Position numbers and translations under genes: made by a program. The notes under the pieces are model-generated. The model saw nothing but the letters and a program-made list of their open reading frames with translations. It made no database searches and had not been told where the DNA came from. A stretch of DNA of 18,263 nucleotides from Bordetella parapertussis (GTDB lineage: Bacteria > Pseudomonadota > Gammaproteobacteria > Burkholderiales > Burkholderiaceae_C): the NCBI GenBank assembly GCA_945873925.1, contig CAMCES010000032.1:1-18263 (forward strand), in the 5' to 3' direction. This document shows, in pieces, positions 1 through 8,090 of the stretch (position 1 is the first letter of the stretch; each line of letters starts with the position of its first letter).

Positions 1-102
1 GGGTGTTTGGGGTGATGGTGATTGTGACCGGGCAATGTTGGCCAGCAAAAACTCCAAATACAAAAAAAATGGCCGGGTCAATGAAACTTTGTATTCACAC
101 TT

Positions 103-318
103 TCAATCAAAAATCTCATTCAGCCATGATTTTGGTTGCTGGTGTTTGCTGGACCCCGTCTGGTACTTGGGTGCTGGAACGCTGCCAGCACGCTCTAGCA
201 ATTTGTCAAGCTCGCCGCGATCAAGCCAAATTCCGCGACAGGCAGGGCAGTAATCAATTTCCACGTTTTGGCGATCGCTGAGCACCAAGGTTTGGTCTGT
301 GCAGTGGGGACATTTCAT
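103..318 (-). CDS. Small zinc-ribbon protein, zf-TFIIB type
   Basis: This is a 71-residue protein with one zinc ribbon near the N-terminus: cysteines at 3, 6, 24 and 27 form two CxxC knuckles. The second knuckle runs CPACRGIWLDRGELDKL, which is the signature of the TFIIB-like zinc-finger family (Pfam zf-TFIIB). The C-terminal half (about residues 45-71) is polar and low in complexity, without a recognisable domain. The family is common in proteobacteria and its function is not established; zinc binding is the safe inference. The ATG is preceded by only a weak purine stretch (GGAATGAACC), but the first cysteine pair starts at residue 3, which fixes the start closely. It is transcribed away from the LysR regulator, and the roughly 97 nt between them must hold both promoters. 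Confidence 0.85.
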   Translation of the reverse strand: MKCPHCTDQTLVLSDRQNVEIDYCPACRGIWLDRGELDKLLERAGSVPAPKYQTGSSKHQQPKSWLNEIFD

Positions 319-415
319 GATGGTTCATTCCATTCAAATTCAGCCCAATCATAGGCAAACCAAGCTTTTATAAAAAGCAGATAATTACGCATCAATATTC
401 TCAAAAAACCTGACA
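319..415. promoter_or_regulatory. Divergent intergenic region with inverted repeat
   Basis: This 97-nt AT-rich gap separates the zinc-ribbon gene (-) from the LysR regulator (+), so it must carry both promoters. It holds an inverted repeat at 364-378 (GCTTTT, ATA, AAAAGC) that overlaps TATAAA at 369-374, a possible -10 box for the regulator. No convincing -35 box is seen. LysR regulators usually bind next to their own start, so autoregulation here is possible but inferred. Confidence 0.3.
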
Positions 416-1303
416 ATGACAAGTGCCTTCAACTACAAACACCTCTATTACTTTTGGGTGGTTGCCAAAGAGGGCGGTGTTTCCAAGGCCGCTGACAAAT
501 TGAACATGGCGGTGCAAACCGTGAGCGCCCAAGTGCGTGAACTCGAAAAAGCCTTGGGTTGCGAGTTGCTCAAACCCGCCGGACGGGGCTTGGCACTGAC
601 CGAGGCTGGGCAGGCAGCGATGCTTCAAGCGGATCAAATCTTTCAATTGGGTGAGGCTTTGCCAACCCGTGTGCGCGATGCCGCCAGCACCCCCGGTGTT
701 CGGCTGTGGGTGGGCGTCAGCGATGGCCTGCCCAAGCTGGTGGTGCACCGTTTGCTGCAACCGGTCATGAATGAAGAACGGCTGCGCTTGCTGTGCTTGG
801 AAGGTCAGTTCAACGAGCTGCTCGGCAACTTGGCGCTGCACAAGCTCGATGTCGTGATCTCCGACCGGGCCGCCCCGAGCAACCCGAACATCAAGCTCTA
901 CAGCCATGCATTGGGCAGTTCACACGTTGCCTGGTATGGCACCCCTGCGCTGTTGGCCACCTCTAGCAAAAGCTTTCCCGCCAATTTGGCAGAGTTGCCG
1001 GTGCTATTACCCACGGCGCACACCGCCGTTCGCGATCACCTTGACCACTGGCTGGAAGTGCAAGGCATCCAGCCAAGGGTGGTGGGCGAGTTTGAGGACA
1101 GCGCCTTGCTCAAGACGTTTGGGGCCAGTGGCATGGGGGTGTTTCCTGCAGCCGAGGCGGTTGAAGAAGAACTGTTGGCCCACTTCGCGGTCTTGCACAT
1201 GGGACGCTGCGAAGGGGTCAATGAAAATTTTTATGCAATTGGCACCGAAAAAAGATTGCAACACCCGCTGGTGCAGCGGCTGTTGCAAACCAACCTCTCA
1301 TGA
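416..1303 (+). CDS. nhaR: LysR-family transcriptional regulator, NhaR-like
   Basis: This is a 295-residue LysR-type regulator, the usual length for the family. The winged helix-turn-helix covers about residues 5-64: the recognition region runs through SKAADKLN and QTVSAQVRELEKALG, and the opening FNYKHLYYFWVVAKEGGVS is characteristic of the NhaR subgroup. The rest (about residues 90-290) is the periplasmic-binding-like effector domain. In E. coli NhaR activates the Na+/H+ antiporter gene nhaA in response to sodium, but no antiporter lies nearby here, so the target is unknown. There is no clear Shine-Dalgarno sequence before the ATG; the start is supported by alignment of the N-terminus with the family. 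It converges on ychF. Confidence 0.88.
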   Translation: MTSAFNYKHLYYFWVVAKEGGVSKAADKLNMAVQTVSAQVRELEKALGCELLKPAGRGLALTEAGQAAMLQADQIFQLGEALPTRVRDAASTPGVRLWVGVSDGLPKLVVHRLLQPVMNEERLRLLCLEGQFNELLGNLALHKLDVVISDRAAPSNPNIKLYSHALGSSHVAWYGTPALLATSSKSFPANLAELPVLLPTAHTAVRDHLDHWLEVQGIQPRVVGEFEDSALLKTFGASGMGVFPAAEAVEEELLAHFAVLHMGRCEGVNENFYAIGTEKRLQHPLVQRLLQTNLS

Positions 1304-1382
1304 ACTCTTGGGGTCTGAGGCAGCCGGTGATGATCGCAAGCTGAGCAACATATGCTCGACCCGCGTCTGTGGCGGCTCCAAC

Positions 1383-1502
1383 ATGAATCGGTTGCCCGCG
1401 GTGTGGCAGGCCTATCAAATAGGCACAGCCTTGTTGGGCTATGGGCTGGTCAAAGCAGCTTGGGCCTTGCGTGTGCTGCTGAAACGGCGTGTTCGGGGAT
1501 AA
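1383..1502 (+). CDS. Possible 39-residue membrane-associated microprotein
   Basis: A short reading frame lies in the 227-nt gap between the convergent regulator and ychF. It starts with ATG and encodes 39 residues: MNRLPAVWQAYQIG, then an apolar stretch (TALLGYGLVKAAWALRVLL), then a basic tail KRRVRG. One amphipathic or short transmembrane helix with positive C-terminal charges is plausible. There is no good ribosome binding site and I recognise no family. It may be a chance open frame; the rest of the gap shows nothing else and no clear terminator. Confidence 0.25.
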   Translation: MNRLPAVWQAYQIGTALLGYGLVKAAWALRVLLKRRVRG

Positions 1503-1530
1503 GCGCTGAAGCGGAGTGCCGATCGGATGC

Positions 1531-2622
1531 TTAAGACGAGAACAAGAAGTTCATCACGTCGCCATCTTTCACCACGTACTCTTTGCCCTCTGCACGCATC
1601 TTCCCCGCGTCTTTCGCACCTTGCTCGCCTTTGTATTGAATGAAGTCGTCAAAGGCAATGGTTTGGGCGCGGATGTAGCCCTTCTCGAAATCGGTGTGGA
1701 TGACGCCAGCGGCTTGCGGGCCGGTGTCGCCCACATGGATGGTCCACGCGCGTACTTCTTTCACACCCGCTGTGAAGTAGGTTTGCAAACCCAAGAGCGC
1801 GTAAGCGGAGCGAATGAGGCGGTTCAAGCCGGGCTCGCTTTGGCCCAGCTCTTGCAGAAACTCCAAGCGATCGGCATCGTCCATCTCGGACAACTCGGCC
1901 TCGATCTTGGCGCAGATGGCCACCACCGGTGCGTTTTGCGCTTTCGCAAAGGCTTTCAGGCGATCAAGGAAGGGGTTGTTTTCAAAGCCATCTTCAGACA
2001 CGTTGGCCACAAACATGGCGGGCTTGGCGGTGATGAAGAAAAACTGCTTGAGTTCGGCGTGTTCTTCTTTGCTGAAGTCGATGGTGCGAACAGGCTTGGT
2101 GTCGTTCAGGGCGATTTGGCATTTCTCCAAAATAGCCAATTGCTTGACAGCTTCTTTGTCACCGGAGCGGGCAATCTTGCTGACACGGTGAATGGCTTTC
2201 TCCACCGCGGCCAAGTCGGCCAGGCACAACTCGGTTTGAATCACCTCAACGTCGGCAATCGGGTCGACCTTGTTGGCCACATGGATCACGTTGTCGTCTG
2301 CAAAGCAGCGCACCACATTCACAATCGCGTCGGTTTCGCGGATATGGGCCAAAAATTTATTGCCCAATCCCTCGCCGGTGCTGGCCCCGGCCACCAGGCC
2401 GGCAATGTCCACAAATTCGACAATGGCTGGGACGATGCGCTCTGGTGAGATGATTTGCGCGAGCTGCTGCAAGCGTGGGTCGGGCACCTCCACCACGCCG
2501 GTGTTGGGCTCGATCGTGCAAAAAGGGTAGTTTTCTGCGGCAATGCCGGCTTTGGTCAGGGCGTTAAACAGGGTGGACTTGCCAACGTTGGGCAAGCCCA
2601 CGATGCCGCATTTCAAACTCAT
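1531..2622 (-). CDS. ychF: Redox-regulated ATPase YchF (Obg family)
   Basis: YchF (OLA1 in eukaryotes) is a cytosolic P-loop NTPase of the Obg family. It prefers ATP to GTP and is linked to ribosome binding and oxidative-stress responses. The frame shows the P-loop GLPNVGKST at residues 9-17, the G3 motif DIAGLVAGAS at 72-81, and the NVSEDG segment at about 207-212 that replaces the canonical GTP-specificity NKxD. The TGS domain fills the last 85 residues or so (EVRAWTIHVGDTGPQAAGVI onward). With the ATG at 2620-2622 the protein has 363 residues, the length of E. coli YchF. AAGGA lies 6 nt upstream of that ATG, which argues against an in-frame TTG two codons earlier. It is divergent from the hydroxylase gene that begins at 2707. 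Confidence 0.97.
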   Translation of the reverse strand: MSLKCGIVGLPNVGKSTLFNALTKAGIAAENYPFCTIEPNTGVVEVPDPRLQQLAQIISPERIVPAIVEFVDIAGLVAGASTGEGLGNKFLAHIRETDAIVNVVRCFADDNVIHVANKVDPIADVEVIQTELCLADLAAVEKAIHRVSKIARSGDKEAVKQLAILEKCQIALNDTKPVRTIDFSKEEHAELKQFFFITAKPAMFVANVSEDGFENNPFLDRLKAFAKAQNAPVVAICAKIEAELSEMDDADRLEFLQELGQSEPGLNRLIRSAYALLGLQTYFTAGVKEVRAWTIHVGDTGPQAAGVIHTDFEKGYIRAQTIAFDDFIQYKGEQGAKDAGKMRAEGKEYVVKDGDVMNFLFSS

Positions 2623-2706
2623 ACTCAATCCTTATTGGCTTGGCACACGCTGGGGTTGTGCGCGAAAGGGGAAATTCTACGGGCAGGCAACTCCTACAAT
2701 GAATAC
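2623..2706 (+). promoter_or_regulatory. Intergenic promoter region with TACAAT -10 box
   Basis: The 84 nt between ychF and the hydroxylase gene contain TACAAT at 2695-2700, five of six matches to the sigma-70 -10 consensus. No good -35 box is seen 16-18 nt upstream. Initiation 6-8 nt past this box would fall at or just before the hydroxylase ATG at 2707, which would give a leaderless or almost leaderless mRNA. The lack of any Shine-Dalgarno sequence before that ATG fits this. The minus-strand promoter of ychF must also lie here but is not evident. Confidence 0.35.
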
Positions 2707-3825
2707 ATGGTTTCCAACTTCGATGTGTGCATTCGCGGCAGTGGTTTGGTCGGCAGCAGCTTGGCGCTGTTGCTGGCAAGGCAACGCCTGCGCGTGGCCT
2801 TGGTGGCTTCCCCCCCGGTTGCACAAGACGTGCGCGCTTTCGCCCTCAATGAGAGCGCACGTGAATTGCTGAGTGATTTGCGCTGTTGGCCCACTCCCCT
2901 GCATGCCACCCCGGTGCAAAGCATGCAGGTCTGGGGTGACGCTGGCGGACAGGTGCAATTTCAATCGCCCTCTTTGCATGGCCTCACTCACATCGTGGAT
3001 GTGCCAGTGCTGGAAGACCTGCTGCGCGAAGCAGTGGATTTTCAGCACTCGATTGAACGCGTGAGCGAGCCCGTGAACGCCAAATTGACCGTGGTCTGTG
3101 AAGGCCGCAACAGCCACACCCGCCAAGAACTGGGCGTGTCTTTCAACACCCTGCCCTACCAACAGCACGCCTTGGCCACCCGGGTTCGCTGTGCACAGCC
3201 CCATCGTCAACAGGCCTTGCAATGGTTTTCGCAAGCACATGGCGAGCTCGACATCCTGGCCCTGCTGCCCATGGGCGGTGGGCAAGGGCATGAAGCTGCC
3301 GTGGTTTGGTCCTTGCCCAGCGCCCAGGCCAGCCGCTTCCAAGCCTTGACAGATGCTCAATTCGCTCAGGCCCTGACCCATGCCAGCCACCAAGCCTTGG
3401 GCGCATTGGAAGTGACTTCGCCTGTGCAAGTCTGGCCTTTGCAACTGGCCAAAGCCGATCAATGGAGCGGGCGTTTCGCCCAAGGTGGCGCTTGGGTGCT
3501 GGCCGGCGATGCTGCCCACACCATCCATCCTTTGGCCGGCTTGGGCTTGAACCTGGGCTTGGCGGATGTGCGCGAACTCGCTCAGGTCTTGCAAACCCGT
3601 GAAACAACCCAGTTTTGGCGCGGCGTGGATGACCGCCATTTGTTGCGTCAGTATGAACGCGCACGTAAAGCCGACATGCTGGGCGTGTGGTTGGCGTGTG
3701 ACGGTTTGCAACGCCTCTTCAATCACCCCAACACCCTGGTGCAGTCGTTGCGCAACTGGGGCTTAGACAGCTTCAACCAACTCACTCCACTCAAACAATG
3801 GTCCGTGAAGCAAGCAATGCACTGA
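2707..3825 (+). CDS. FAD-dependent hydroxylase, UbiH/UbiF/COQ6 family
   Basis: This is a 372-residue flavoprotein monooxygenase of the family that hydroxylates the ring of ubiquinone precursors using O2 and reduced FAD. The dinucleotide fold begins FDVCIRGSGLVGSSLALLLA, with GSGLVG at residues 11-16. The C-terminal FAD motif is GDAAHTIHPLAGLG at 267-280, followed by LNLGLADV. Three features depart from the usual pattern: the middle motif reads CEGRNSHTR instead of ADGxxSxxR, the family Gln of AGQG is Leu279, and the segment before CEG is much shorter than normal, making the protein shorter than the usual 385-400 residues. The start is set by the Rossmann strand at residue 5; there is no clear ribosome binding site. 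dsbC follows after 18 nt. Which ring position is hydroxylated cannot be told, so no symbol is given. Confidence 0.88.
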   Translation: MVSNFDVCIRGSGLVGSSLALLLARQRLRVALVASPPVAQDVRAFALNESARELLSDLRCWPTPLHATPVQSMQVWGDAGGQVQFQSPSLHGLTHIVDVPVLEDLLREAVDFQHSIERVSEPVNAKLTVVCEGRNSHTRQELGVSFNTLPYQQHALATRVRCAQPHRQQALQWFSQAHGELDILALLPMGGGQGHEAAVVWSLPSAQASRFQALTDAQFAQALTHASHQALGALEVTSPVQVWPLQLAKADQWSGRFAQGGAWVLAGDAAHTIHPLAGLGLNLGLADVRELAQVLQTRETTQFWRGVDDRHLLRQYERARKADMLGVWLACDGLQRLFNHPNTLVQSLRNWGLDSFNQLTPLKQWSVKQAMH

Positions 3826-3843
3826 CCCAACGCAAAGGCTGAC

Positions 3844-4569
3844 ATGACATTTCCATCCTCTTTCAAAAACATCGGTTTGGCGCTCGCAGCCCTGTTGTGC
3901 CTGGGTCAGGCCTGGGCACAGGGCGAAGAAGCGGCGATCCGCAAAAACCTCAAAGAACGCATGCCTCAATTCGAGCCGATTGACGAGGTGCGACGCTCGC
4001 CCATGCCCGGCTTGTTCGAGTTGCGCGTGGACGGCACTGACATCTACTACACCGATGCTGCTGGCAATTTTTTACTGCAAGGTCAGATGATTGACACCCG
4101 AACCCAACGCAACCTGACCGAAGAGCGACTGCAAAAAATCACCGCCATCGATTTCAAAACCCTGCCGATCAAAGACGCGATCACCCTGGTTCGCGGCAAA
4201 GGCGAGCGCAAATTGGCCATCTTCGAGGACCCCAATTGCGGCTACTGCAAACGCTTTGAACGCGAATTGCAAAAGGCGGACAACATCACGGTCTACCTGT
4301 TTCTCTACCCTATCTTGGGCAAAGACTCGACCGACAAAGCCAAAGCGATATGGTGCGCCAAGGACCAAGGCAAAGCCTGGTTGGACTGGATGGTGCGGGA
4401 TCAAGCACCGGCCAACGCGTCTTGCGACACCGCCGCGATCAAGCGAAATCAGGAATTTGGGCAAAAGTTGAAAATCACTGGCACCCCCACCTTGGTGTTC
4501 ACCGATGGCACACGCGTGCCCGGTGCGATTGAAGTCGCCCAAGTCGAAAAACTCCTGAGCAAGCCCTGA
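3844..4569 (+). CDS. dsbC: Periplasmic protein disulfide isomerase DsbC
   Basis: DsbC shuffles wrong disulfides in periplasmic proteins and is kept reduced by DsbD. The 241-residue frame begins with a Sec signal peptide (hydrophobic core about residues 10-22, likely cleavage after AWA at 24-26). The N-terminal dimerisation domain covers about residues 27-90, and a thioredoxin fold follows. The active site is CGYC at 132-135 (FEDPNCGYCKRF), and the cis-proline loop is TGTP at 212-215. Cysteines 171 and 194 match the structural disulfide of DsbC, which separates it from DsbG and DsbA. AAAGG lies about 5 nt before the ATG. It sits 18 nt after the hydroxylase and 5 nt before the M61 peptidase, so the three are probably one transcript. 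This activity would be relevant to multi-cysteine secreted proteins such as the one at 15737-16018. Confidence 0.95.
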   Translation: MTFPSSFKNIGLALAALLCLGQAWAQGEEAAIRKNLKERMPQFEPIDEVRRSPMPGLFELRVDGTDIYYTDAAGNFLLQGQMIDTRTQRNLTEERLQKITAIDFKTLPIKDAITLVRGKGERKLAIFEDPNCGYCKRFERELQKADNITVYLFLYPILGKDSTDKAKAIWCAKDQGKAWLDWMVRDQAPANASCDTAAIKRNQEFGQKLKITGTPTLVFTDGTRVPGAIEVAQVEKLLSKP

Positions 4570-4574
4570 CCTGT

Positions 4575-6347
4575 ATGCCCACCCACGCACTGGCGCCTGT
4601 GGTTTTCTGCGTGGCGGTACACGATTTGCATGCCCATCTCTGGTCGGTCGAACTCACCGTTGCCCGCCCTGCTGCCCAACAGGTGTTGCGATTGCCTGTT
4701 TGGATTCCCGGCAGCTACTTGGTCCGTGAATTTGCCAAACAAGTATTGCAGGTGCAAGCCGAGCAAAACAACCACGCCTGTGCAGTCACCCAAATCGACA
4801 AGTCGGGCTGGTTGGTCAACGCCGACGAACACCACCCCTTGACCGTGCGCTACCTGGTGCATGCCTACGATGCCTCGGTGCGCACCGCTTGGTTAGATGC
4901 CCAAAGAGGGTTTTTCAATCCCACCAGCTTGTGCATGCAAGTCCAAGGTCAGACCGAACTGCCCCACGGCCTGCAATTGCAAGCGGTCGTGGATGCCCCC
5001 GATTGGCGGGTTGCCACTGCTTTGCCATCGCACAAAACCAATGCAGCAGGATTTGGTAGCTACCTGGCAGCCGACTATGACGAACTGGCTGACAGCCCGG
5101 TTGAAATGGCGGACTTTTGGACGGGTCAATTTGTCAGCAAAGGGGTGCCGCACCAGGTGGTGGTCACTGGCGCTGCGCCTTCCTTTGATGGTCAACGTTT
5201 GTTGGCAGACATGCAGGCCATTTGCGACACTGAAATCGCTTTTTGGCATGGCCGCGGCAAAGCACCTCATGACCGTTATCTGTTTTTGATCAGCGCCGTG
5301 GCCGATGGCTATGGCGGCTTGGAACACCGCCACAGCACGGCTTTGATTTGCAAGCGCGAGGACCTGCCCCGCGTGGGGCAAGCCACGCCCTCTGACGGCT
5401 ATGTGGGCCTCTTGGGTTTGATCAGCCACGAGTATTTCCATACCTGGAATGTCAAGCGCTTGCGGCCCGCTGCTTTCGAACGCTATGACTACACCCAAGA
5501 AAACCACACCGACCTGTTGTGGTTCTTTGAGGGCTTCACCAGTTATTACGACGATGTGTTGCTGTGCCGCGCTGAGCTGATTTCACCCGCCACCTACCTG
5601 AAGTTGCTGGCCAAAACCATCAACCAGGTGTGGCAAACGCCTGGGCGCAAAGTGCACAGTGCAGCACAAGCAAGCTTTGAGGCTTGGACCAAGTACTACC
5701 GTCCTGATGCCAACAGCCCCAACCTCACCGTCAGTTACTACACCAAAGGTGCCTTGATTGGCTTGTGCATGGATTTGTCGTTGCGCCAAGCCGGGCACAG
5801 TCTCGACCAAGTGATGCGGGGCTTGTGGAAACGCTGCAAAGCAGGCCCCATGACCGAAACCGATCTGCTGTCGGTGTTGAAAGAAACCACCGGACACAAC
5901 TGGCAGCGTCAACTCAATGCATGGGTGCATGGCACAGCCGATTTGCCAGTCATGGAATTGTTGAAATCGCAGGGTGTGAGTGTGCTTGAAGAGCCCGCTC
6001 CTACGGCGCAGCTTCTGGGCTTGCGGGTACAAGAAAACCATGCGGTGCAAGTGCAAACCGTGCTCCATGGCAGCCCGGCTGAGTTGGCGGGTTTTGCGCC
6101 TGGCGACGAGTGGCTTGGCATCAAGCTCACGACCAGCAAAACCCGTTCTGCTTGGCGGCTGAGCAAACTCGATCAACTGCCCATGTTGTTAGGCAAAGCC
6201 AAGCAGCTCATCGCGTTGGTGTCGCGGGATGGGCAGTTGCTTGAACTGCCGCTGCGCATGCCTGCCAAGGCTGTCATGCAATACCGCCTGGGCATTGAAG
6301 TCCCCACACAGATCGGTCAGTGGTTGGCAGACAAACCCCGAACTTGA
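4575..6347 (+). CDS. M61-family glycyl aminopeptidase with PDZ domain
   Basis: This is a 590-residue metallopeptidase of family M61, whose characterised member from Sphingomonas is a glycyl aminopeptidase. The zinc site is HEYFH at residues 285-289, with Glu319 in WFFEGFTSYYDD as the expected third ligand. GGLEHRHS at 247-254 is the conserved block that precedes the zinc site in this family. The N-terminal third is the beta-rich M61 domain, and about residues 455-550 look like a PDZ domain (VQTVLHGSPAELAGFAPGDE). No signal peptide is apparent, so it is probably cytoplasmic. The ATG comes 5 nt after the dsbC stop without a good ribosome binding site of its own, suggesting translational coupling. 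It ends 5 nt from the convergent end of paaK. The natural substrate is unknown. Confidence 0.93.
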   Translation: MPTHALAPVVFCVAVHDLHAHLWSVELTVARPAAQQVLRLPVWIPGSYLVREFAKQVLQVQAEQNNHACAVTQIDKSGWLVNADEHHPLTVRYLVHAYDASVRTAWLDAQRGFFNPTSLCMQVQGQTELPHGLQLQAVVDAPDWRVATALPSHKTNAAGFGSYLAADYDELADSPVEMADFWTGQFVSKGVPHQVVVTGAAPSFDGQRLLADMQAICDTEIAFWHGRGKAPHDRYLFLISAVADGYGGLEHRHSTALICKREDLPRVGQATPSDGYVGLLGLISHEYFHTWNVKRLRPAAFERYDYTQENHTDLLWFFEGFTSYYDDVLLCRAELISPATYLKLLAKTINQVWQTPGRKVHSAAQASFEAWTKYYRPDANSPNLTVSYYTKGALIGLCMDLSLRQAGHSLDQVMRGLWKRCKAGPMTETDLLSVLKETTGHNWQRQLNAWVHGTADLPVMELLKSQGVSVLEEPAPTAQLLGLRVQENHAVQVQTVLHGSPAELAGFAPGDEWLGIKLTTSKTRSAWRLSKLDQLPMLLGKAKQLIALVSRDGQLLELPLRMPAKAVMQYRLGIEVPTQIGQWLADKPRT

Positions 6348-6352
6348 ACCGC

Positions 6353-7651
6353 CTAGCGGCTGCGCAAATCCAGCACGCGCCGCGCCTTGCCTTGGCTGCG
6401 TTCAAGCTCGCCTTCAGCACACAACTGCACCAACAGTGAGGTACCGATGTAGGCCTTGGCGTCGTGCATCAGGGCTTGCGCAGCTGCTCGAGCCGCGCTG
6501 GACTCGGGACTGACGCCTTGTCCGGTTTCCACTCTCACCGTGAGGATGTCCAACGGCCCCTCTTTGCTCAGCACGCAAAGGTAATGCGCACTCAAGGCAG
6601 GCTGGCGCAAGATCAGTTCTTCGATTTGGGAAGGAAACACATTCACACCCCGCACGATCATCATGTCATCGCTGCGCCCGGTGATTTTTTCCATACGGCG
6701 CATGGTGCGAGCCGTGCCAGGCAAGAGGCGCGTCAGGTCACGGGTGCGGTAGCGGATGATCGGCAAGGCTTCTTTGGTCAGACTGGTGAACACCAATTCA
6801 CCCCAGTCACCGTCAGCCACAGGTTCGCCGGTGTCCGGGTTGATGATTTCAGGGTAAAAATGGTCCTCCCAAATGGTGGGGCCGTCTTTGGTTTCGACAC
6901 ATTCATTGGCCACGCCAGGCCCAATCACTTCTGACAAACCATAGATATCCACCGCATCGATGCCCATGCGTTTTTCGATGACTCGACGCATGTCATTGGT
7001 CCAGGGCTCAGCACCAAAAATACCAATGCGCAAGCTGCTGTCCTGGGTTGAAAAACCTTGTCGATCGAATTCATCGGCCAAGGCCAGCATGTAACTGGGG
7101 GTGACCATGATGATGTCGGGCTGGAAGTCTTGGATCAACTGCACCTGACGCTCGGTTTGGCCACCGCCAAACGGGATCACGGTCAAGCCCAATTTTTCAG
7201 CGCCGTAATGCGCACCCAAGCCCCCCGTGAACAAACCATAGCCATAGGAGACATGAACCGTATCTCCCCTCCTGGCCCCCGCAGCGCGGATGCTGCGCGC
7301 CACACAAGTGGCCCAGGTGTCGATGTCGTTTTGGGTGTAGCCGACCACCGTGGGTTTGCCTGTGGTGCCGCTGGAAGCGTGGATACGCACCACTTGCGAC
7401 TTGGGTACAGCGAACATGCCAAACGGGTAGCTGTCGCGCAAATCGGTCTTGGTGGTGAAAGGAAATTTCGCCAGGTCTTGCAGTGATGTCAGGTCTTCGG
7501 GGTGCACACCTGCCGCCTCAAACTTGGCCCGGTACACCGGCGAGTGGGCGTAGGCGTGCGCCAAGGTGGCGCGCAAGCGTTTGAGTTGCAAGGCACGCAG
7601 CTCATCGAGACTGGCCTTCTCAATCGGCTCCAGGGGCAATCTTGTGTTCAT
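6353..7651 (-). CDS. paaK: Phenylacetate-CoA ligase PaaK
   Basis: PaaK activates phenylacetate to phenylacetyl-CoA using ATP and CoA, the first step of aerobic phenylacetate breakdown. The 432-residue length is typical. It is an ANL-superfamily adenylating enzyme: the phosphate-binding loop is SSGTTGKP at residues 93-100, the aromatic motif DIYGLSEVIGPG lies in the middle, and YRTRDLTRL and GRSDDMMIVRGVNVFPSQIE follow, including the hinge before the mobile C-terminal domain. Its ATG overlaps the paaI stop codon by 4 nt (ATGA on the minus strand), which points to translational coupling as the last gene of paaG-paaI-paaK. It converges on the M61 gene with only 5 nt between the stops, and no clear terminator is visible there. 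Confidence 0.96.
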   Translation of the reverse strand: MNTRLPLEPIEKASLDELRALQLKRLRATLAHAYAHSPVYRAKFEAAGVHPEDLTSLQDLAKFPFTTKTDLRDSYPFGMFAVPKSQVVRIHASSGTTGKPTVVGYTQNDIDTWATCVARSIRAAGARRGDTVHVSYGYGLFTGGLGAHYGAEKLGLTVIPFGGGQTERQVQLIQDFQPDIIMVTPSYMLALADEFDRQGFSTQDSSLRIGIFGAEPWTNDMRRVIEKRMGIDAVDIYGLSEVIGPGVANECVETKDGPTIWEDHFYPEIINPDTGEPVADGDWGELVFTSLTKEALPIIRYRTRDLTRLLPGTARTMRRMEKITGRSDDMMIVRGVNVFPSQIEELILRQPALSAHYLCVLSKEGPLDILTVRVETGQGVSPESSAARAAAQALMHDAKAYIGTSLLVQLCAEGELERSQGKARRVLDLRSR

Positions 7652-8088
7652 GTGGGTACCACGTGTCCTTGTATCTGTGCGCTCTTGCCGCGAAACACTG
7701 CAATGACCTGGTCATGTTGGTTGCGCACGGTCATGTCATACACACCGTTTCGCCCACTCAGGGCTTGTTCTAGCCCGACGCAGGTCAGCACATCACCTTC
7801 ATAGGCTGGCTTCAAAAAATCGATGTTGGCTGCTGAGGCAACGGCTGCTTTGTTGTAGCTGTTGCAGGCAAATGCAAAAGTTGAATCGGCCAAGGTGAAG
7901 ATGAAGCCGCCGTGGCACATCTGGTGGCCGTTGAGGTGCTTGGCTTGCACCTGCATCCGCATGCTGGCTTGTCCGGGGTTGCAGTAGAGCAACTCCATGC
8001 CCATGGTGCTGCGCGAAGCCGTGTCCGCTGCAAACATGGCGGCCCCCACCTGCTGCGCCAAGTCATCAGGGTTGTGCTTATCAGGCAT
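7648..8088 (-). CDS. paaI: Hydroxyphenylacetyl-CoA thioesterase PaaI
   Basis: PaaI is a cytosolic hotdog-fold thioesterase. In the phenylacetate pathway it hydrolyses hydroxylated or stalled phenylacetyl-CoA derivatives and so frees CoA. The 146-residue protein has the family core NGHQMCHGGFIFTLADSTFA at about residues 53-72, which contains the HGG turn and the catalytic Asp68 on the hotdog helix, and then the FLKPAYEGDVLTC strand. The length fits the family. It starts 2 nt after the paaG stop and overlaps paaK by 4 nt, which strongly supports a shared transcript. The residues before the core (about 1-30) are typical of longer PaaI versions. Confidence 0.93.
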   Translation of the reverse strand: MPDKHNPDDLAQQVGAAMFAADTASRSTMGMELLYCNPGQASMRMQVQAKHLNGHQMCHGGFIFTLADSTFAFACNSYNKAAVASAANIDFLKPAYEGDVLTCVGLEQALSGRNGVYDMTVRNQHDQVIAVFRGKSAQIQGHVVPT

Positions 8089-8090
8089 GT

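Noticed and set aside
1..102. Possible end of a gene at the left edge
   Set aside because: Short frames exist on both strands, but none has a recognisable protein end; the stretch cannot be assigned.
1516..2448. Long open frame on the plus strand opposite ychF
   Set aside because: It is the mirror of a highly conserved ATPase gene in GC-rich DNA; its translation shows no domain and the minus-strand product is unmistakable.
2677..3726. Long open frame on the minus strand opposite the hydroxylase
   Set aside because: The translation is His/Gln-rich with no recognisable domain, while the plus strand carries clear FAD motifs.
6349..6359. CCGC-CTA-GCGG hairpin between the M61 gene and paaK
   Set aside because: The stem is only 4 bp and no T-run follows on either strand, so it is not a credible bidirectional terminator.
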